Shown here in pieces: positions 38,495-48,938 of a stretch of 64,000 nt of DNA. The position numbers and the translations under genes are program-made. Source of the DNA: Geobacillus genomosp. 3 (GTDB lineage Bacteria > Bacillota > Bacilli > Bacillales > Anoxybacillaceae); the NCBI RefSeq assembly GCF_000445995.2, contig NC_022080.4, forward strand, positions 682,001 to 746,000, read 5' to 3'. The notes below the pieces were generated by a model. That model was given only the letters and a program-made list of their open reading frames with translations, was not told the DNA's origin and ran no database searches. How positions within the stretch are numbered: the first letter of the stretch is position 1; every line of letters begins with the position of its first letter.

Positions 38495-39286
38495 ATGGGA
38501 TTATTCCCAACTGACCAGTGGCTCGAACAAGATCGGGGCGACCCGCTTCGGCTATGCGCACGGTTTGTCCCATTTTTTGGCGATGCGTCAGCGCACGACA
38601 TTCATAAATACTTGTGTCGGTATGGCATGTACCGGAGCGCCCGGCAAGCTGTCCGGATGCTGCCGGATATGAAGGCGCAGCGTCTTTGGGAGCGGGCCGG
38701 CCGCCAGTATGACCGGCAGCGGGAGAGGTGGAACGGGCCGGACGTTCCGGTATTTTTGCTGCCGGCCGATGATGAAAACCGGAAGCTTGCGCGCGAGTTT
38801 CACGGAAAAGGCGGGGTGGCGTTTGCCGATAAGCTGTTTTTCTTTTTGCTGCCCGAACATCGCGACGGTGAGATTGCTGCGCTCGTGGCACACGAATACA
38901 ATCACGTGTGCCGTCTGCAAATGCTGCCGATTGACGGCAAAGAGGCGACACTGTTGGATGCGGTGATTATGGAAGGGCTGGCGGAACATGCGGTGGCTGA
39001 GACGGTCGGCGCCGGACAGTGCGCGGACTGGACGGGGTACTATACGGATCGGGAACTGAGGCGTTTTTGGCGCCGCTATATCGCCCCAAACCAAGATATG
39101 GACGCCTCACATCCGCTTAGCACCCGGCTTTTGTATGGGCTTGGTTGGTATCCGAATATGGTCGGCTATGCGGTCGGCTATGCCATCGTCCGCCGCTGCC
39201 TTGAGAGCGGGCATTCGTTGACCAAACTGATGGCGATGGAAGCGAAACAAATCGCTGCCTTAGCCGGTTTTGACGCCATTGAATAA
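38495..39286 (+). CDS. yjaZ: YjaZ, DUF2268 putative zinc metalloprotease
   Basis: This 263-residue soluble protein has the zinc-protease motif HEYNH (AALVAHEYNHVCRLQ) and a downstream glutamate in VIMEGLAEHAVAE that could be the third metal ligand. It follows fabF as in B. subtilis. The start ATG 38495 follows AGGAGGGGAGG. The substrate is unknown. Confidence 0.85.
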   Translation: MGLFPTDQWLEQDRGDPLRLCARFVPFFGDASAHDIHKYLCRYGMYRSARQAVRMLPDMKAQRLWERAGRQYDRQRERWNGPDVPVFLLPADDENRKLAREFHGKGGVAFADKLFFFLLPEHRDGEIAALVAHEYNHVCRLQMLPIDGKEATLLDAVIMEGLAEHAVAETVGAGQCADWTGYYTDRELRRFWRRYIAPNQDMDASHPLSTRLLYGLGWYPNMVGYAVGYAIVRRCLESGHSLTKLMAMEAKQIAALAGFDAIE

Positions 39287-39384
39287 GCAGGGGGATTCAT
39301 TGGGCGGCAAACGAATTGTCATGTTGTCCACAAAGCCGACATATATGTAGAGCAAGGAAGTGGACAAGAAGGAAGGGAAGCCCG

Positions 39385-39591
39385 ATGGTCCGCCTGTTTT
39401 TTTATTTGGTCGGCTTCGGTTTTTCGGTCGTCGGAGGTATGATGGTAATCGCCTATTTAAACATTATTACCCCGGAACGCGGCTTCAGCGAGTATATGGT
39501 TTATATTGCGACGAGAGCAGAATGTTATTTATTGCCGCTCGGTCTGCTGTTCATGTGGGGGAGTTTGTCATTTCCAGACCGTGGTTCATAG
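39385..39591 (+). CDS. Small two-helix membrane protein
   Basis: This 68-residue protein has hydrophobic segments LFFYLVGFGFSVVGGMMVIAYLNII and CYLLPLGLLFMWGSLSF. The start is ATG 39385 after GGAAGGGAAG. No family is recognised. The 98-bp gap before it has no obvious signal. Confidence 0.65.
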   Translation: MVRLFFYLVGFGFSVVGGMMVIAYLNIITPERGFSEYMVYIATRAECYLLPLGLLFMWGSLSFPDRGS

Positions 39592-39676
39592 TGGGGAAAA
39601 GAGGGCGAAATGGAATAAAATTCTGCCCCTCTGCCTATACTGATGGACAAACACGTCTGGAAGTGAGGGGTATCAC

Positions 39677-40417
39677 ATGCTTTACCTGCACGACATTTGG
39701 GTGAACTGGTTTGAGGGCGAAGAGAACGGATACAACGTCTGCCATTTTCATGAATGGCGCAAAGACGATCAAATCGAGCTGCTCGACCAAGTGCCGCTGT
39801 TAAAAGTGTCCCCGGCTCTGTTCCAATATATTGAAAACAGTTTGTCCGACCTTCCGAAACCGCTTTTAGACGACGTTTATCAAAAAGCGTATGTCCGCAA
39901 AAATCATGAACGCATCCAACTCGACTATTGTTTCATCGTGACCGATGGGGCCGGCATTTTGGCTGTCGATACGATCGGCTACCACATTCCGATTCGCAAA
40001 AGCCGCCTCATTCCGCGGCAAGAGCAGCTCGTTTATGAAATGGCAGCCGAGGCAGACGAACAACCATATCCGCTGCCCAAGCATGAAAAAGAATACCATA
40101 TTTTATCGCCGGCGCCGGAGTTGATGTGCGGGCTGACGCGCAAGGAGCGGCAGCTGAAACAATTGTTGTTCATGGCGCTCGATCAGCTGTATTCGACGAA
40201 AAATGGCGCGGAAGTACGCTATTGGTATACGGAGTGGGCGCCGGAAAAGTATGCGGACATTCAAAAAATGTCGTTTGAGGAAGCGTGGGAACGGCTGTAT
40301 GAAGAAACAAAACAAGGCTGGTCAAAACGCCATGAGCAGCTGTGCGAAAACTTAATTAAAGGCCAGCCGTTTTTTGAAAAGCTTTGGGAAACGGAGCAAG
40401 AGCCGAAAGTGAATTAA
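39677..40417 (+). CDS. yjbA: YjbA, UPF0736 family protein
   Basis: This 246-residue soluble protein begins [29 protein letters not shown] and matches the conserved Bacillus YjbA family of unknown function. It lies next to trpS as in B. subtilis. Start ATG 39677 follows GTGAGGGG. Confidence 0.88.
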   Translation: MLYLHDIWVNWFEGEENGYNVCHFHEWRKDDQIELLDQVPLLKVSPALFQYIENSLSDLPKPLLDDVYQKAYVRKNHERIQLDYCFIVTDGAGILAVDTIGYHIPIRKSRLIPRQEQLVYEMAAEADEQPYPLPKHEKEYHILSPAPELMCGLTRKERQLKQLLFMALDQLYSTKNGAEVRYWYTEWAPEKYADIQKMSFEEAWERLYEETKQGWSKRHEQLCENLIKGQPFFEKLWETEQEPKVN

Positions 40418-40420
40418 ACA

Positions 40421-40456
40421 ACGGGCGGAGGCGCCCTGCGCCCGCCCGTTTTTGTA
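40421..40456. terminator. Bidirectional terminator between yjbA and trpS
   Basis: The arms aacgggcgg and ccgcccgtt form a strong stem followed by TTTT on the plus strand. The two genes converge here. Confidence 0.8.
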
Positions 40457-40476
40457 TGGCTGCGTCATATGGATGT

Positions 40477-41469
<993 letters not shown>

Positions 41470-41489
41470 TCACTCCTTTACGAAAAATG

Positions 41490-41755
41490 AAAAAAGCCCT
41501 ACTTCCCTCTTTGGTAGGGACGGTAGGACCGCGGTGCCACCCTAGTTACTGCGCTAAAGCGCAATCGCTCAACCCATGCGAAATTCATGGCGCCCCGATA
41601 ACGCGGGGAGGACGTCCCAGCCTACTTGCCTGCGGGTTCGGCCGGAAGCTCGAAAGCCCATTCCATATGGCTAGCCGCTTGTTCGCACCGCCCACAAGCT
41701 CTCTGAGGGCGTCGCCATATGTACTCTTCTTTCTCATCACTTTCTCGATATTTGT
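41490..41755 (-). promoter_or_regulatory. T-box leader (tRNA-Trp sensing) of trpS
   Basis: On the minus strand the leader has the stem I landmarks AGAGAGCTTGTGG and GGTGCGAAC, then ATGGAA with a candidate UGG (Trp) specifier at 41663-41665. The T-box AGGGTGGCACCGCGG is at 41529-41543. A terminator follows (41490-41527), with arms CCTAC..TCCC and GGGA.GTAGG and a TTTTTT tail. Uncharged tRNA should favour the antiterminator. Confidence 0.95.
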
Positions 41756-41761
41756 TTCTTT

Positions 41762-41790
41762 ATTATAGGAGAAACTCCCCGTCTTTGCAA
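41762..41790 (-). promoter_or_regulatory. Promoter of the trpS T-box transcript
   Basis: TTGCAA (41785-41790), a 17-bp spacer and TATAAT (41762-41767) on the minus strand are near consensus. The promoter sits at the extreme 3' edge of the DUF3899 gene's transcript. Confidence 0.85.
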
Positions 41791-41792
41791 CC

Positions 41793-42167
41793 TCATTGTA
41801 CTGCATACCCGGCAGCGATCATCGCGAGAAAAAGAAGCAGGCCGGAAAAAAGGAGCGGATACGTTATAGCGAACCGCACCGGACCGGTGGGCTCGTCTGC
41901 CTCATGCTCCCCCGCTATTTCCTCCACATAGCTTTCCGCTTTCGTCCCTCTTTTGCGCAGCCGGCGAAATCCGTAAGCAAATCCGTTGAAAAACCCGCGC
42001 TCGTAGACGAATAAAAGCCCGCCGAGCGACAGCGGAACAAGAGAAAGCAAAAATGCGGCGTTAATGAAGGAAACCGCCGTCCATGTCCCTTGCCGGAAAA
42101 CGATCAGCGCGCTTGTTGTCAACATCGCAACGATGAGCCATCCGGTTCGAACAGCGATCTGTTTCAT
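41793..42167 (-). CDS. DUF3899-type small membrane protein
   Basis: This 124-residue protein has three hydrophobic segments (GWLIVAMLTTSALIVF, VSFINAAFLLSLVPLSLGGLLFV and TYPLLFSGLLLFLAMIAAG) with a charged cytoplasmic loop between the second and third. It resembles DUF3899 proteins of unknown function. Start ATG 42167 follows GGAGAAACGAG on the minus strand. Confidence 0.7.
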   Translation of the reverse strand: MKQIAVRTGWLIVAMLTTSALIVFRQGTWTAVSFINAAFLLSLVPLSLGGLLFVYERGFFNGFAYGFRRLRKRGTKAESYVEEIAGEHEADEPTGPVRFAITYPLLFSGLLLFLAMIAAGYAVQ

Positions 42168-42590
42168 CTCGTTTCTCCTGCCTTTCTGATTGCCGCTTTT
42201 ATTGTACCATAAAACGACTATGTGAAAAGGTTGTTAAAATTATTAACAAAGTTATATTAAAAAATATACCACCATTTTGGAAGTGAAGGAATAATTTGCT
42301 TTAGAACCGGTGGGGGAAGGAAAAAAATTATATTGTAAGCGTTTTCTAATATGTTTACAGAAATTTTTTATTTACATTAGCGTTGAAAATCGTTACAATG
42401 CAGATGTAAATACAAGCCGATCTTCCTGGTAATTTGCAAGTAATTCGAAAATTTTTTATTTAATAAAATAAAAAAATTCTTTTCAAATATACTAATACAG
42501 GATATAATAGGGCATGTAAGTACAATCTTCTGAAACCTAATAGTTCAGAAGATTTGTAATACACTACATAAACTCAAGGGGGGTTTTTAA
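42168..42590 (+). promoter_or_regulatory. opp operon control region: cre-like site, two promoters, leader hairpin
   Basis: This AT-rich gap has a TTGTTAA-N5-TTAACAA palindrome (42231-42249) and a cre-like site TGTAAGCGTTTTCT (42334-42347). Promoter P1 is TTTACA (42371-42376), 17 bp, TACAAT (42394-42399). Promoter P2 is TTTTCA (42480-42485), 17 bp, TATAAT (42503-42508). An 11-bp perfect hairpin (42524-42534 with 42544-42554) follows. Carbon-catabolite control by CcpA is inferred from the cre-like site. Confidence 0.7.
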
Positions 42591-44237
42591 GTGAAGAAGC
42601 GATTTTCTTTCTTCCTCGTTCTGCTTCTGGCGCTGTCGACGTTTTTGGCAGCATGCGGCGGCGGGGATGACAACGCCCAAGGCGGCGAAGGCGGCGAGAA
42701 GCCGGCGGAGAAAAAAGAGCAAGTATTGAACTTGCTTGATTCTTCGGAAATTCCGTCTCTTGACTCGGCGCTCGCTACCGACCAAGTATCGTTTATCGTC
42801 TTGAACAACGTCATGGAGGGGCTGTACCGTTTAGGGAAAGACAACAAACCGGTCCCTGGGGTGGCGGAAAGCTATGAAGTGAGCGAGGACGGCAAAACGT
42901 ATACGTTCAAACTCCGCCAGGATGCCAAATGGTCCAACGGCGACCCGGTGACGGCGCACGACTTCGTATTCGCTTGGAAGCGCGTGCTCGATCCGAAAAC
43001 GAAGGCTGAGTATGCGTACATTATGTACGACATTAAAAACGCAGAAGAAGTCAACACCGGCAAATTGCCGGTTGACCAACTCGGCGTCAAAGCGCTTGAC
43101 GATTACACGCTTCAAGTCGAGCTGAAAAACCCGATTCCGTATTTCATCAGCCTGACCGTATTCGGCACGTTTATGCCGCAAAACGAGAAATTCGTAAAAG
43201 CACAAGGCGACAAATACGGTCTGGAAGCGAACACGACGCTGTACAACGGCCCGTTCGTCTTGAGCGAATGGAAACATGAACAAGGCTGGACTTATGAGAA
43301 AAACCCGAATTACTGGGACAAAGATACAGTGAAGCTGGAAAAAATCAACGTCAAAGTCGTCAAAGACACGGCAACGGCTGTCAACTTGTATGAAACAAAG
43401 CAAGTTGACCGCGTCGGCTTGACGGCGGAGTTCGTTGACAAGTACAAAAATGATAAAAACTTCAGCACAGAACTGGAACCGTCCCTTTTCTGGCTGCGCA
43501 TGAACACGAAAAAAGAACCGTTGAACAATGTGAACGTGCGCAAAGCGATCGCGATGGCGATTGACAGACAAGCGATGGTGGATACGCTCCTCAACAACGG
43601 TTCGATCGTCGCGAACTTTACCGTTCCGAAAGAGTTTGTTGTCGGCCCGGACGGGAAAGACTTCCGTGATGCGAATGGCGACTTAGTGTCGTACAACGTG
43701 GATGAAGCGAAAAAATTATGGGAGCAAGCGAAAAAAGAACTTGGCAAAGATCAATTCACGATTGAGCTGTTGAACTATGACAGCGACAGCTCGAAAAAAA
43801 TTGGCGAGTATATTAAAGCACAGCTCGAGCAAAACTTGCCGGGCTTGACGGTTAACATTAAACAACAGCCGTTTGCGCAAAAGCTTGAGCTCGAAAGCAA
43901 AATGCAGTACGATTTGTCGTTCTCCGGTTGGGGCCCGGACTATCAAGACCCGATGACGTTCCTTGACTTGTGGACGACCAATAATCCGCACAACCAAACG
44001 GGTTGGTCCAATGCCGAGTATGACAAGTTGATTCAAGAGGCGAAAACGACGCTGCTTGGCGATTTGCAAGCCCGTTGGGATGCGATGTTGCAAGCGGAAA
44101 AAATCGTCTTTGAAGAAATGCCGTTTGCCCCGCTCTATCAGCGCGGGACTGCATATTTGCAACGCGAGTATGTGAAAGACATTGTTTCACATCCGTTCGG
44201 CGGTGACTACAGCTACAAATGGGCATATATTGAGTAA
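42591..44237 (+). CDS. oppA: Oligopeptide ABC transporter, substrate-binding lipoprotein
   Basis: This 548-residue protein has a lipoprotein signal (MKKRFSFFLVLLLALSTFLAAC) with the lipidated Cys after LAA, then a Gly/Asp-rich linker and a type II peptide-binding fold (SBP_bac_5). It captures peptides outside the membrane for OppBC. The start is GTG 42591 after a GGGGGG run. A hairpin follows the gene, which should raise oppA transcript over oppBCDF. In Bacillus relatives this system also imports signalling peptides. Confidence 0.95.
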   Translation: MKKRFSFFLVLLLALSTFLAACGGGDDNAQGGEGGEKPAEKKEQVLNLLDSSEIPSLDSALATDQVSFIVLNNVMEGLYRLGKDNKPVPGVAESYEVSEDGKTYTFKLRQDAKWSNGDPVTAHDFVFAWKRVLDPKTKAEYAYIMYDIKNAEEVNTGKLPVDQLGVKALDDYTLQVELKNPIPYFISLTVFGTFMPQNEKFVKAQGDKYGLEANTTLYNGPFVLSEWKHEQGWTYEKNPNYWDKDTVKLEKINVKVVKDTATAVNLYETKQVDRVGLTAEFVDKYKNDKNFSTELEPSLFWLRMNTKKEPLNNVNVRKAIAMAIDRQAMVDTLLNNGSIVANFTVPKEFVVGPDGKDFRDANGDLVSYNVDEAKKLWEQAKKELGKDQFTIELLNYDSDSSKKIGEYIKAQLEQNLPGLTVNIKQQPFAQKLELESKMQYDLSFSGWGPDYQDPMTFLDLWTTNNPHNQTGWSNAEYDKLIQEAKTTLLGDLQARWDAMLQAEKIVFEEMPFAPLYQRGTAYLQREYVKDIVSHPFGGDYSYKWAYIE

Positions 44238-44256
44238 ACGTTTTGCATGAAGTGCC

Positions 44257-44292
44257 GGGGAGAGTATATGCAAGGGCATATACTCTCCTTTT
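44257..44292 (+). terminator. Hairpin between oppA and oppB
   Basis: ggagagtatatg (44259-44270) and its exact complement (44277-44288) form a 12-bp stem with a six-base loop and TTTT. It probably acts as a partial terminator or RNA stabiliser, giving excess OppA. Confidence 0.85.
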
Positions 44293-44370
44293 GCCTGCCA
44301 AGGCGAAAAATGTCGAAAAAGATAAAAGATTAAAATATTGTTATGTTCAATGAAAAAGAGGAGGTGCGCC

Positions 44371-45300
44371 ATGGTACGGTATACGATCCAGCGACTCGTG
44401 TATATGGTGATTACGCTGCTGGTTATTGCCACCGTCACATTCTTTTTAATGAAACTGTTGCCGGGATCGCCGTTGCAAAACCAAGAAAAATTGACGCCGG
44501 AGCAGAAGGAGCTTATTTTAAAAGAGTACGGGCTTGATAAGCCTGTGCCGGTTCAATATGTGCAATATTTAGGCAACTTGCTGCAAGGCGACTTAGGTGT
44601 CTCGTTCCAATACGACAACCGTCCGGTGACGGAGTTGATCGGCGACCGGATCGGTCCGTCGGCCCAGCTTGGGTTCCAGGCGATCGTTTTCGGCACGCTT
44701 GTCGGCTTGTTGCTTGGTATTTTTGCAGCGATCCGTCACAACGGTTGGGGCGATTATGTAGCTACGGTAATCGCGGTCATTGGGATTTCCGTCCCTTCGT
44801 TTGTGTTGGCCGGGTTTTTGCAATATTTTATCGGTGTCAAGCTGCAATGGCTGCCGGTCGCGTTTTGGGAAGGGGTTACGTACACGATTATGCCGACGTT
44901 GGCGTTATCTGCCGGCGTTATTGCCAACATCGCCCGCTTTATGCGGACGGAAATGCTTGAAGTGCTAAGCTCTGACTACATTTTAACCGCTCGGGCGAAA
45001 GGGATCAGCAACGCCAACGTCATTACGAGACACGCCATTCGCAACTCGCTCATCCCGGTGATCACAATCCTCGGTCCGATGGCGGTCAACTTAATGACGG
45101 GGACGCTGGTTATTGAGAAAATTTTTGCCGTTCCAGGTCTTGGGGAGCAATTTGTCCGCTCGATCGAGCTAAATGACTATCCGGTCATTATGGGGACGAC
45201 GTTGTTTTATTCGGCGTTATTGATCTTTGTCATCTTTATTGTGGACATTCTTTACGGAATTGTTGACCCACGCATCCGTTTAGCGGGAGGGAAAAAATGA
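44371..45300 (+). CDS. oppB: Oligopeptide ABC transporter permease
   Basis: This 309-residue membrane protein has six helices and the EAA loop SSDYILTARAKGISNANVITRHAIRNSLIPVIT. It starts MVRYTIQRLVYMVITLLVI, typical of OppB. The start is ATG 44371 after GAGGAGGTG; upstream in-frame ATGs lack a site. It overlaps oppC by 4 nt. Confidence 0.96.
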   Translation: MVRYTIQRLVYMVITLLVIATVTFFLMKLLPGSPLQNQEKLTPEQKELILKEYGLDKPVPVQYVQYLGNLLQGDLGVSFQYDNRPVTELIGDRIGPSAQLGFQAIVFGTLVGLLLGIFAAIRHNGWGDYVATVIAVIGISVPSFVLAGFLQYFIGVKLQWLPVAFWEGVTYTIMPTLALSAGVIANIARFMRTEMLEVLSSDYILTARAKGISNANVITRHAIRNSLIPVITILGPMAVNLMTGTLVIEKIFAVPGLGEQFVRSIELNDYPVIMGTTLFYSALLIFVIFIVDILYGIVDPRIRLAGGKK

Positions 45301-46319
45301 TGGCGAAACAACAATACGATCAGCTTTCACCGGAATGGTTCCAGCCCGCCCCGCCAAATGTCGGTGAGCAAGAAAAAATCAACCGCCCAAGCTTAACGTT
45401 TTGGCATGACGCGTGGCTTCGCCTGCGTGAAAATAAGGCGGCGATCGTCGGGCTGATTATGATTGTCATTTTGGCTTTATTAGCGATTTTTGCACCGATG
45501 GCAAGCGAGCGCTCTTATAAAGATCAAAACTTAAGCCATGCAAAATTGCCTCCGAAAGTCCCTGTGTTAGAGAATATTAGTTGGCTTAACTTGGATGGAA
45601 AAGATCCAAATGGCGTCGATGTATATAAAGAGCGCGGCGTGAAAGAGTACTATTGGTTTGGCACCGACGACTTGGGCCGCGACTTATGGGTAAGAACGTG
45701 GTACGGGACGCGCATTTCCCTTTATATCGGTTTGTTAGCTGCTTTGATTGACTTGTTTATCGGCATTGCTTACGGGGGTATTTCCGGCTACTATGGCGGC
45801 CGCGTCGACAATGTCATGCAGCGCATCATCGAAATTTTAAACGGCATTCCGTATTTGATCGTCGTCATTTTATTTATTTTAATTTTCGAACCTGGGATTA
45901 TTTCGATTACGCTGGCGATGGTCATCACCGGCTGGACGACGATGGCGCGTATTGTACGCGGACAAATCTTAAAACTGAAAAACATGGAGTACGTGTTGGC
46001 AGCGCGGACGCTTGGGGCATCGAATTCCCGGCTCATCTTTAAACATTTGATTCCAAACGTTATGGGGCCGATTATCATTACGACGATGTTCACCATTCCA
46101 GCGGCCATTTTTACCGAGGCGTTTTTGAGCTTTATCGGTCTGGGCATCCGTCCGCCGGAAGCATCGCTCGGCTCGCTCGTGAATGAGGGGTATAAATCGA
46201 TTCAAACGTATCCGCATTTGATCATTATCCCGTCGATTGTCATCAGCTTGCTTATTTTAAGCTTTAACCTGTTGGCTGACGGGCTGCGCGATGCGCTCGA
46301 CCCGAAAATGCGCAAATAA
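45297..46319 (+). CDS. oppC: Oligopeptide ABC transporter permease
   Basis: This 340-residue permease has a first helix near residue 55 (AAIVGLIMIVILALLAIFAP), a long outside loop, then five more helices. The EAA loop is EYVLAARTLGASNSRLIFKHLIPNVMGPI. ATG 45297 overlaps the oppB stop; ATG 45300 is equally possible. It pairs with OppB to form the channel. Confidence 0.95.
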   Translation: MMAKQQYDQLSPEWFQPAPPNVGEQEKINRPSLTFWHDAWLRLRENKAAIVGLIMIVILALLAIFAPMASERSYKDQNLSHAKLPPKVPVLENISWLNLDGKDPNGVDVYKERGVKEYYWFGTDDLGRDLWVRTWYGTRISLYIGLLAALIDLFIGIAYGGISGYYGGRVDNVMQRIIEILNGIPYLIVVILFILIFEPGIISITLAMVITGWTTMARIVRGQILKLKNMEYVLAARTLGASNSRLIFKHLIPNVMGPIIITTMFTIPAAIFTEAFLSFIGLGIRPPEASLGSLVNEGYKSIQTYPHLIIIPSIVISLLILSFNLLADGLRDALDPKMRK

Positions 46320-46340
46320 CGGACGGAAGGGGTGAAGACG

Positions 46341-47402
46341 GTGGAAAAAATTTTACAGGTGAACGATTTGCACATCTCCTTTGATATTCATGCTGGTGAA
46401 GTGCAGGCAGTCCGCGGTGTCACCTTTGATTTGTATAAAGGGGAGACGCTGGCGATTGTCGGTGAGTCGGGCTCTGGGAAATCGGTGACGTCAAAAGCGC
46501 TTATGCGCCTGCTGCCGACACCGCCAAGCCGCATTAAACAAGGAGAAATTTTGTTTGAAGGAAAAGACTTGACGAAGTTGCCGGAAAACGAGATGCAGTC
46601 GATCCGCGGCGCGAAAATTTCGATGATTTTCCAAGATCCGATGACATCGCTCAACCCGACGATGACGATCGGGAAGCAAATTACGGAGGCGATCTTGAAA
46701 CACCAAAAATTGTCGAAAGACGAGGCGCGCAAACGGGCGATTGAACTGTTGCAACTCGTCGGCATTAAAAATGCCGAGCTGCGCATGAAGCAATATCCGC
46801 ATCAATTTTCCGGCGGGATGCGTCAGCGTGTTGTCATTGCGATTGCGTTGGCGTGCAACCCGAAAATTTTGATCGCCGACGAACCGACGACGGCACTTGA
46901 TGTGACGATTCAGGCGCAAATTTTGGAGCTGATGAAAGACATTCAGAAAAAGCTAGGTATGTCGATTATTTTCATTACCCACGACTTAGGGGTTGTTGCC
47001 AACATGGCTGACCGGGTTGCGGTCATGTACGCCGGTAAAATCGTAGAGATCGGGACGGTCGATGAGATTTTTTACAACCCGAAACATCCGTACACATGGG
47101 GGCTGCTCGCCTCGATGCCGAGCCTTGACCATAAAGATACGGAACTGTATTCGATTCCGGGCTCGCCGCCGGATTTGCTAAATCCTCCAAAAGGCGATGC
47201 GTTTGCGCCGCGCAACCCGTATGCGTTAAAAATCGACTATGAGCTTGAGCCGCCAATGTTTCAAGTGTCGGATACGCATTATGCGGCGACATGGCTTTTG
47301 CACGAGATGGCGCCAAACGTGGAACCGCCGGCCGTTGTGCGCGAGCGGATGAAACAGTTCGCTGACATCGTTGCCCGGAAAGGAGGCAAACCGCGTGGCT
47401 AA
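46341..47402 (+). CDS. oppD: Oligopeptide ABC transporter ATP-binding protein
   Basis: This 353-residue ATPase has Walker A GESGSGKS, signature SGGMRQR, Walker [13 protein letters not shown] and the H-loop THDLG, and ends in the OppD-type C-terminal domain with [24 protein letters not shown] 46341, seven bases after AGGGG, is preferred to GTG 46332, which abuts that site. It overlaps oppF by 8 nt. Confidence 0.95.
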   Translation: MEKILQVNDLHISFDIHAGEVQAVRGVTFDLYKGETLAIVGESGSGKSVTSKALMRLLPTPPSRIKQGEILFEGKDLTKLPENEMQSIRGAKISMIFQDPMTSLNPTMTIGKQITEAILKHQKLSKDEARKRAIELLQLVGIKNAELRMKQYPHQFSGGMRQRVVIAIALACNPKILIADEPTTALDVTIQAQILELMKDIQKKLGMSIIFITHDLGVVANMADRVAVMYAGKIVEIGTVDEIFYNPKHPYTWGLLASMPSLDHKDTELYSIPGSPPDLLNPPKGDAFAPRNPYALKIDYELEPPMFQVSDTHYAATWLLHEMAPNVEPPAVVRERMKQFADIVARKGGKPRG

Positions 47403-48330
47403 ACAAAAACTGCTCGAAGTGAAAAACTTAAAACAATATTTCCCGGCCGGCCGTGGTGAAGTGGTCAAAGCGGTCGACGGGGTGACGTTTGATATTTATA
47501 AAGGCGAGACGTTCGGCCTTGTCGGCGAGTCAGGTTGCGGCAAGTCAACGACAGGAAGGACGATCATCCGGCTGTATGACGCAACAGATGGGGAAGTACG
47601 GTTTAACGGCGTTAATGTACATGGAAAAAAATCAAAAAAAGAGCTGAAAGAGTTAAACCGGAAAATGCAAATGATTTTCCAAGATCCGTATGCGTCGCTC
47701 AATCCGCGGATGACCGTCGCGGATATTATTGCGGAAGGCATTGACATTCATGGACTGGCGAAAACAAAAGAGGAGCGGATGCAGCGCGTGTATGAGCTGC
47801 TTGAGACGGTCGGATTGAACCGCGAGCACGCGAACCGCTATCCGCACGAATTTTCAGGCGGCCAACGCCAACGGATCGGCATTGCCCGCGCATTGGCGGT
47901 CGAACCGGAATTCATCATCGCCGATGAGCCCATTTCGGCGCTTGATGTGTCGATTCAAGCACAAGTGGTGAACTTGATGAAACGGTTGCAGCGTGAAAAA
48001 GGACTGACGTATTTGTTTATCGCCCATGATTTGTCGATGGTCAAATACATCAGCGACCGGATCGGGGTCATGTACTTCGGGAAAATGGTGGAGCTCGCTG
48101 AGTCGGAAGAGCTGTATCGCAATCCGATCCATCCGTATACGAAAGCACTGCTCTCCGCGATTCCGCTTCCAGATCCGGAAACGGAGCGGACGCGCAAGCG
48201 GATCATTTATGACCCGGCACAGCACGGCTATCAAGACGGGGAAGAGCTCGAATTTCGTGAAATTACACCGGGCCATTTCGTGCTTTGTTCGGAGGAAGAG
48301 TATAAGCGGTACCGGGCGATGTATGCCTAA
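47395..48330 (+). CDS. oppF: Oligopeptide ABC transporter ATP-binding protein
   Basis: This 311-residue ATPase has [37 protein letters not shown] and AHDLSMV. The C-terminal extension includes the [14 protein letters not shown] end usual for OppF. The start is GTG 47395 after AAAGGAGG inside the oppD end. It is the last gene of oppABCDF. Confidence 0.95.
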   Translation: MAKQKLLEVKNLKQYFPAGRGEVVKAVDGVTFDIYKGETFGLVGESGCGKSTTGRTIIRLYDATDGEVRFNGVNVHGKKSKKELKELNRKMQMIFQDPYASLNPRMTVADIIAEGIDIHGLAKTKEERMQRVYELLETVGLNREHANRYPHEFSGGQRQRIGIARALAVEPEFIIADEPISALDVSIQAQVVNLMKRLQREKGLTYLFIAHDLSMVKYISDRIGVMYFGKMVELAESEELYRNPIHPYTKALLSAIPLPDPETERTRKRIIYDPAQHGYQDGEELEFREITPGHFVLCSEEEYKRYRAMYA

Positions 48331-48384
48331 ACTCTGCTCTTGTTCAGGAAGGAACCGCTCCTGCGGGCATGAAAAAGCGCCGTC

Positions 48385-48460
48385 TCTTCACCGACGCTTG
48401 ATACGAACGGAGAAGCAGACGGCGTGATGCCATGCGCCCGTTTCCGGGCGTCATTTTTTT
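48385..48460. terminator. opp operon terminators
   Basis: A first stem (cgccgtct with agacggcg, extended by cttc/gaag) lies at about 48379-48424. A compact GCGCCCG-TTTCC-GGGCG hairpin with TTTTTTT follows at 48433-48460, the stronger intrinsic terminator. The small minus-strand gene ends inside it. Confidence 0.75.
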
Positions 48461-48633
48461 CCCCCGACGAAATTCCACCCTTGCTGAATGCGGCGAGAGG
48501 CCTCAACATGCTTTTCTCTCTTGTTTCGGCCAAACAGCCGCTCTCCAATCGTGTTGCTCACGCTCCCCATCAAGGCGGTGATGCCGACAATCAATGCTGA
48601 AGCAATGGCAAAATCAACGAAATAGCCGGCCAT
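48451..48633 (-). CDS. Small single-helix membrane protein
   Basis: This 60-residue protein (MAGYFVDFAIASALIVGITALMG...) has one hydrophobic helix followed by a basic tail (GRNKREKHVEASRRIQ). The start is ATG 48633 behind GGGAGGAAAAACAA. No family is recognised. Confidence 0.6.
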   Translation of the reverse strand: MAGYFVDFAIASALIVGITALMGSVSNTIGERLFGRNKREKHVEASRRIQQGWNFVGGKK

Positions 48634-48799
48634 TTGTTTTTCCTCCCTTTTCTCTTCTACTTTGATTGTAGAGGATTTTTCTTCCCATTGGAAGGGGAAC
48701 AGAGAAAATTGCATCAATCCGTTGAAAAACTATATCTTTCTTCATTCATTTATTGTATAATATATCATGTTAAAGTCATTTCAATTTGCAAATGATTAA

Positions 48800-48938
48800 C
48801 AAGACGGCCGGCCGCCCGGCAGGTGGCATAGGCCGTATCGCTATGCCGTCGGGCTTGTTAAAGCGGGCATAGCTGTATGCGCCCGTCAGCCGACGGGCTG
48901 GGAAAGCAAGGGATTCCTTGTGAAAAGGAGTGATCAAA
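48800..48938 (+). promoter_or_regulatory. Structured leader of spx
   Basis: Three hairpins lie in series: ggcatag/ctatgcc (48825-48847), cgggcata/tatgcgcccg (48864-48885) and cccgtc/gacggg (48882-48897). The last two share CCCG, so they exclude each other. TCCTT (48915-48919) can pair with AAGGA of the ribosome site (48925-48929). A TATAAT at 48756-48761 is a possible -10. Confidence 0.5.

Noticed and set aside
41585..41806. 73-codon minus-strand frame upstream of trpS
   Set aside because: It is the T-box leader read as protein; the sequence is fully explained by RNA landmarks.
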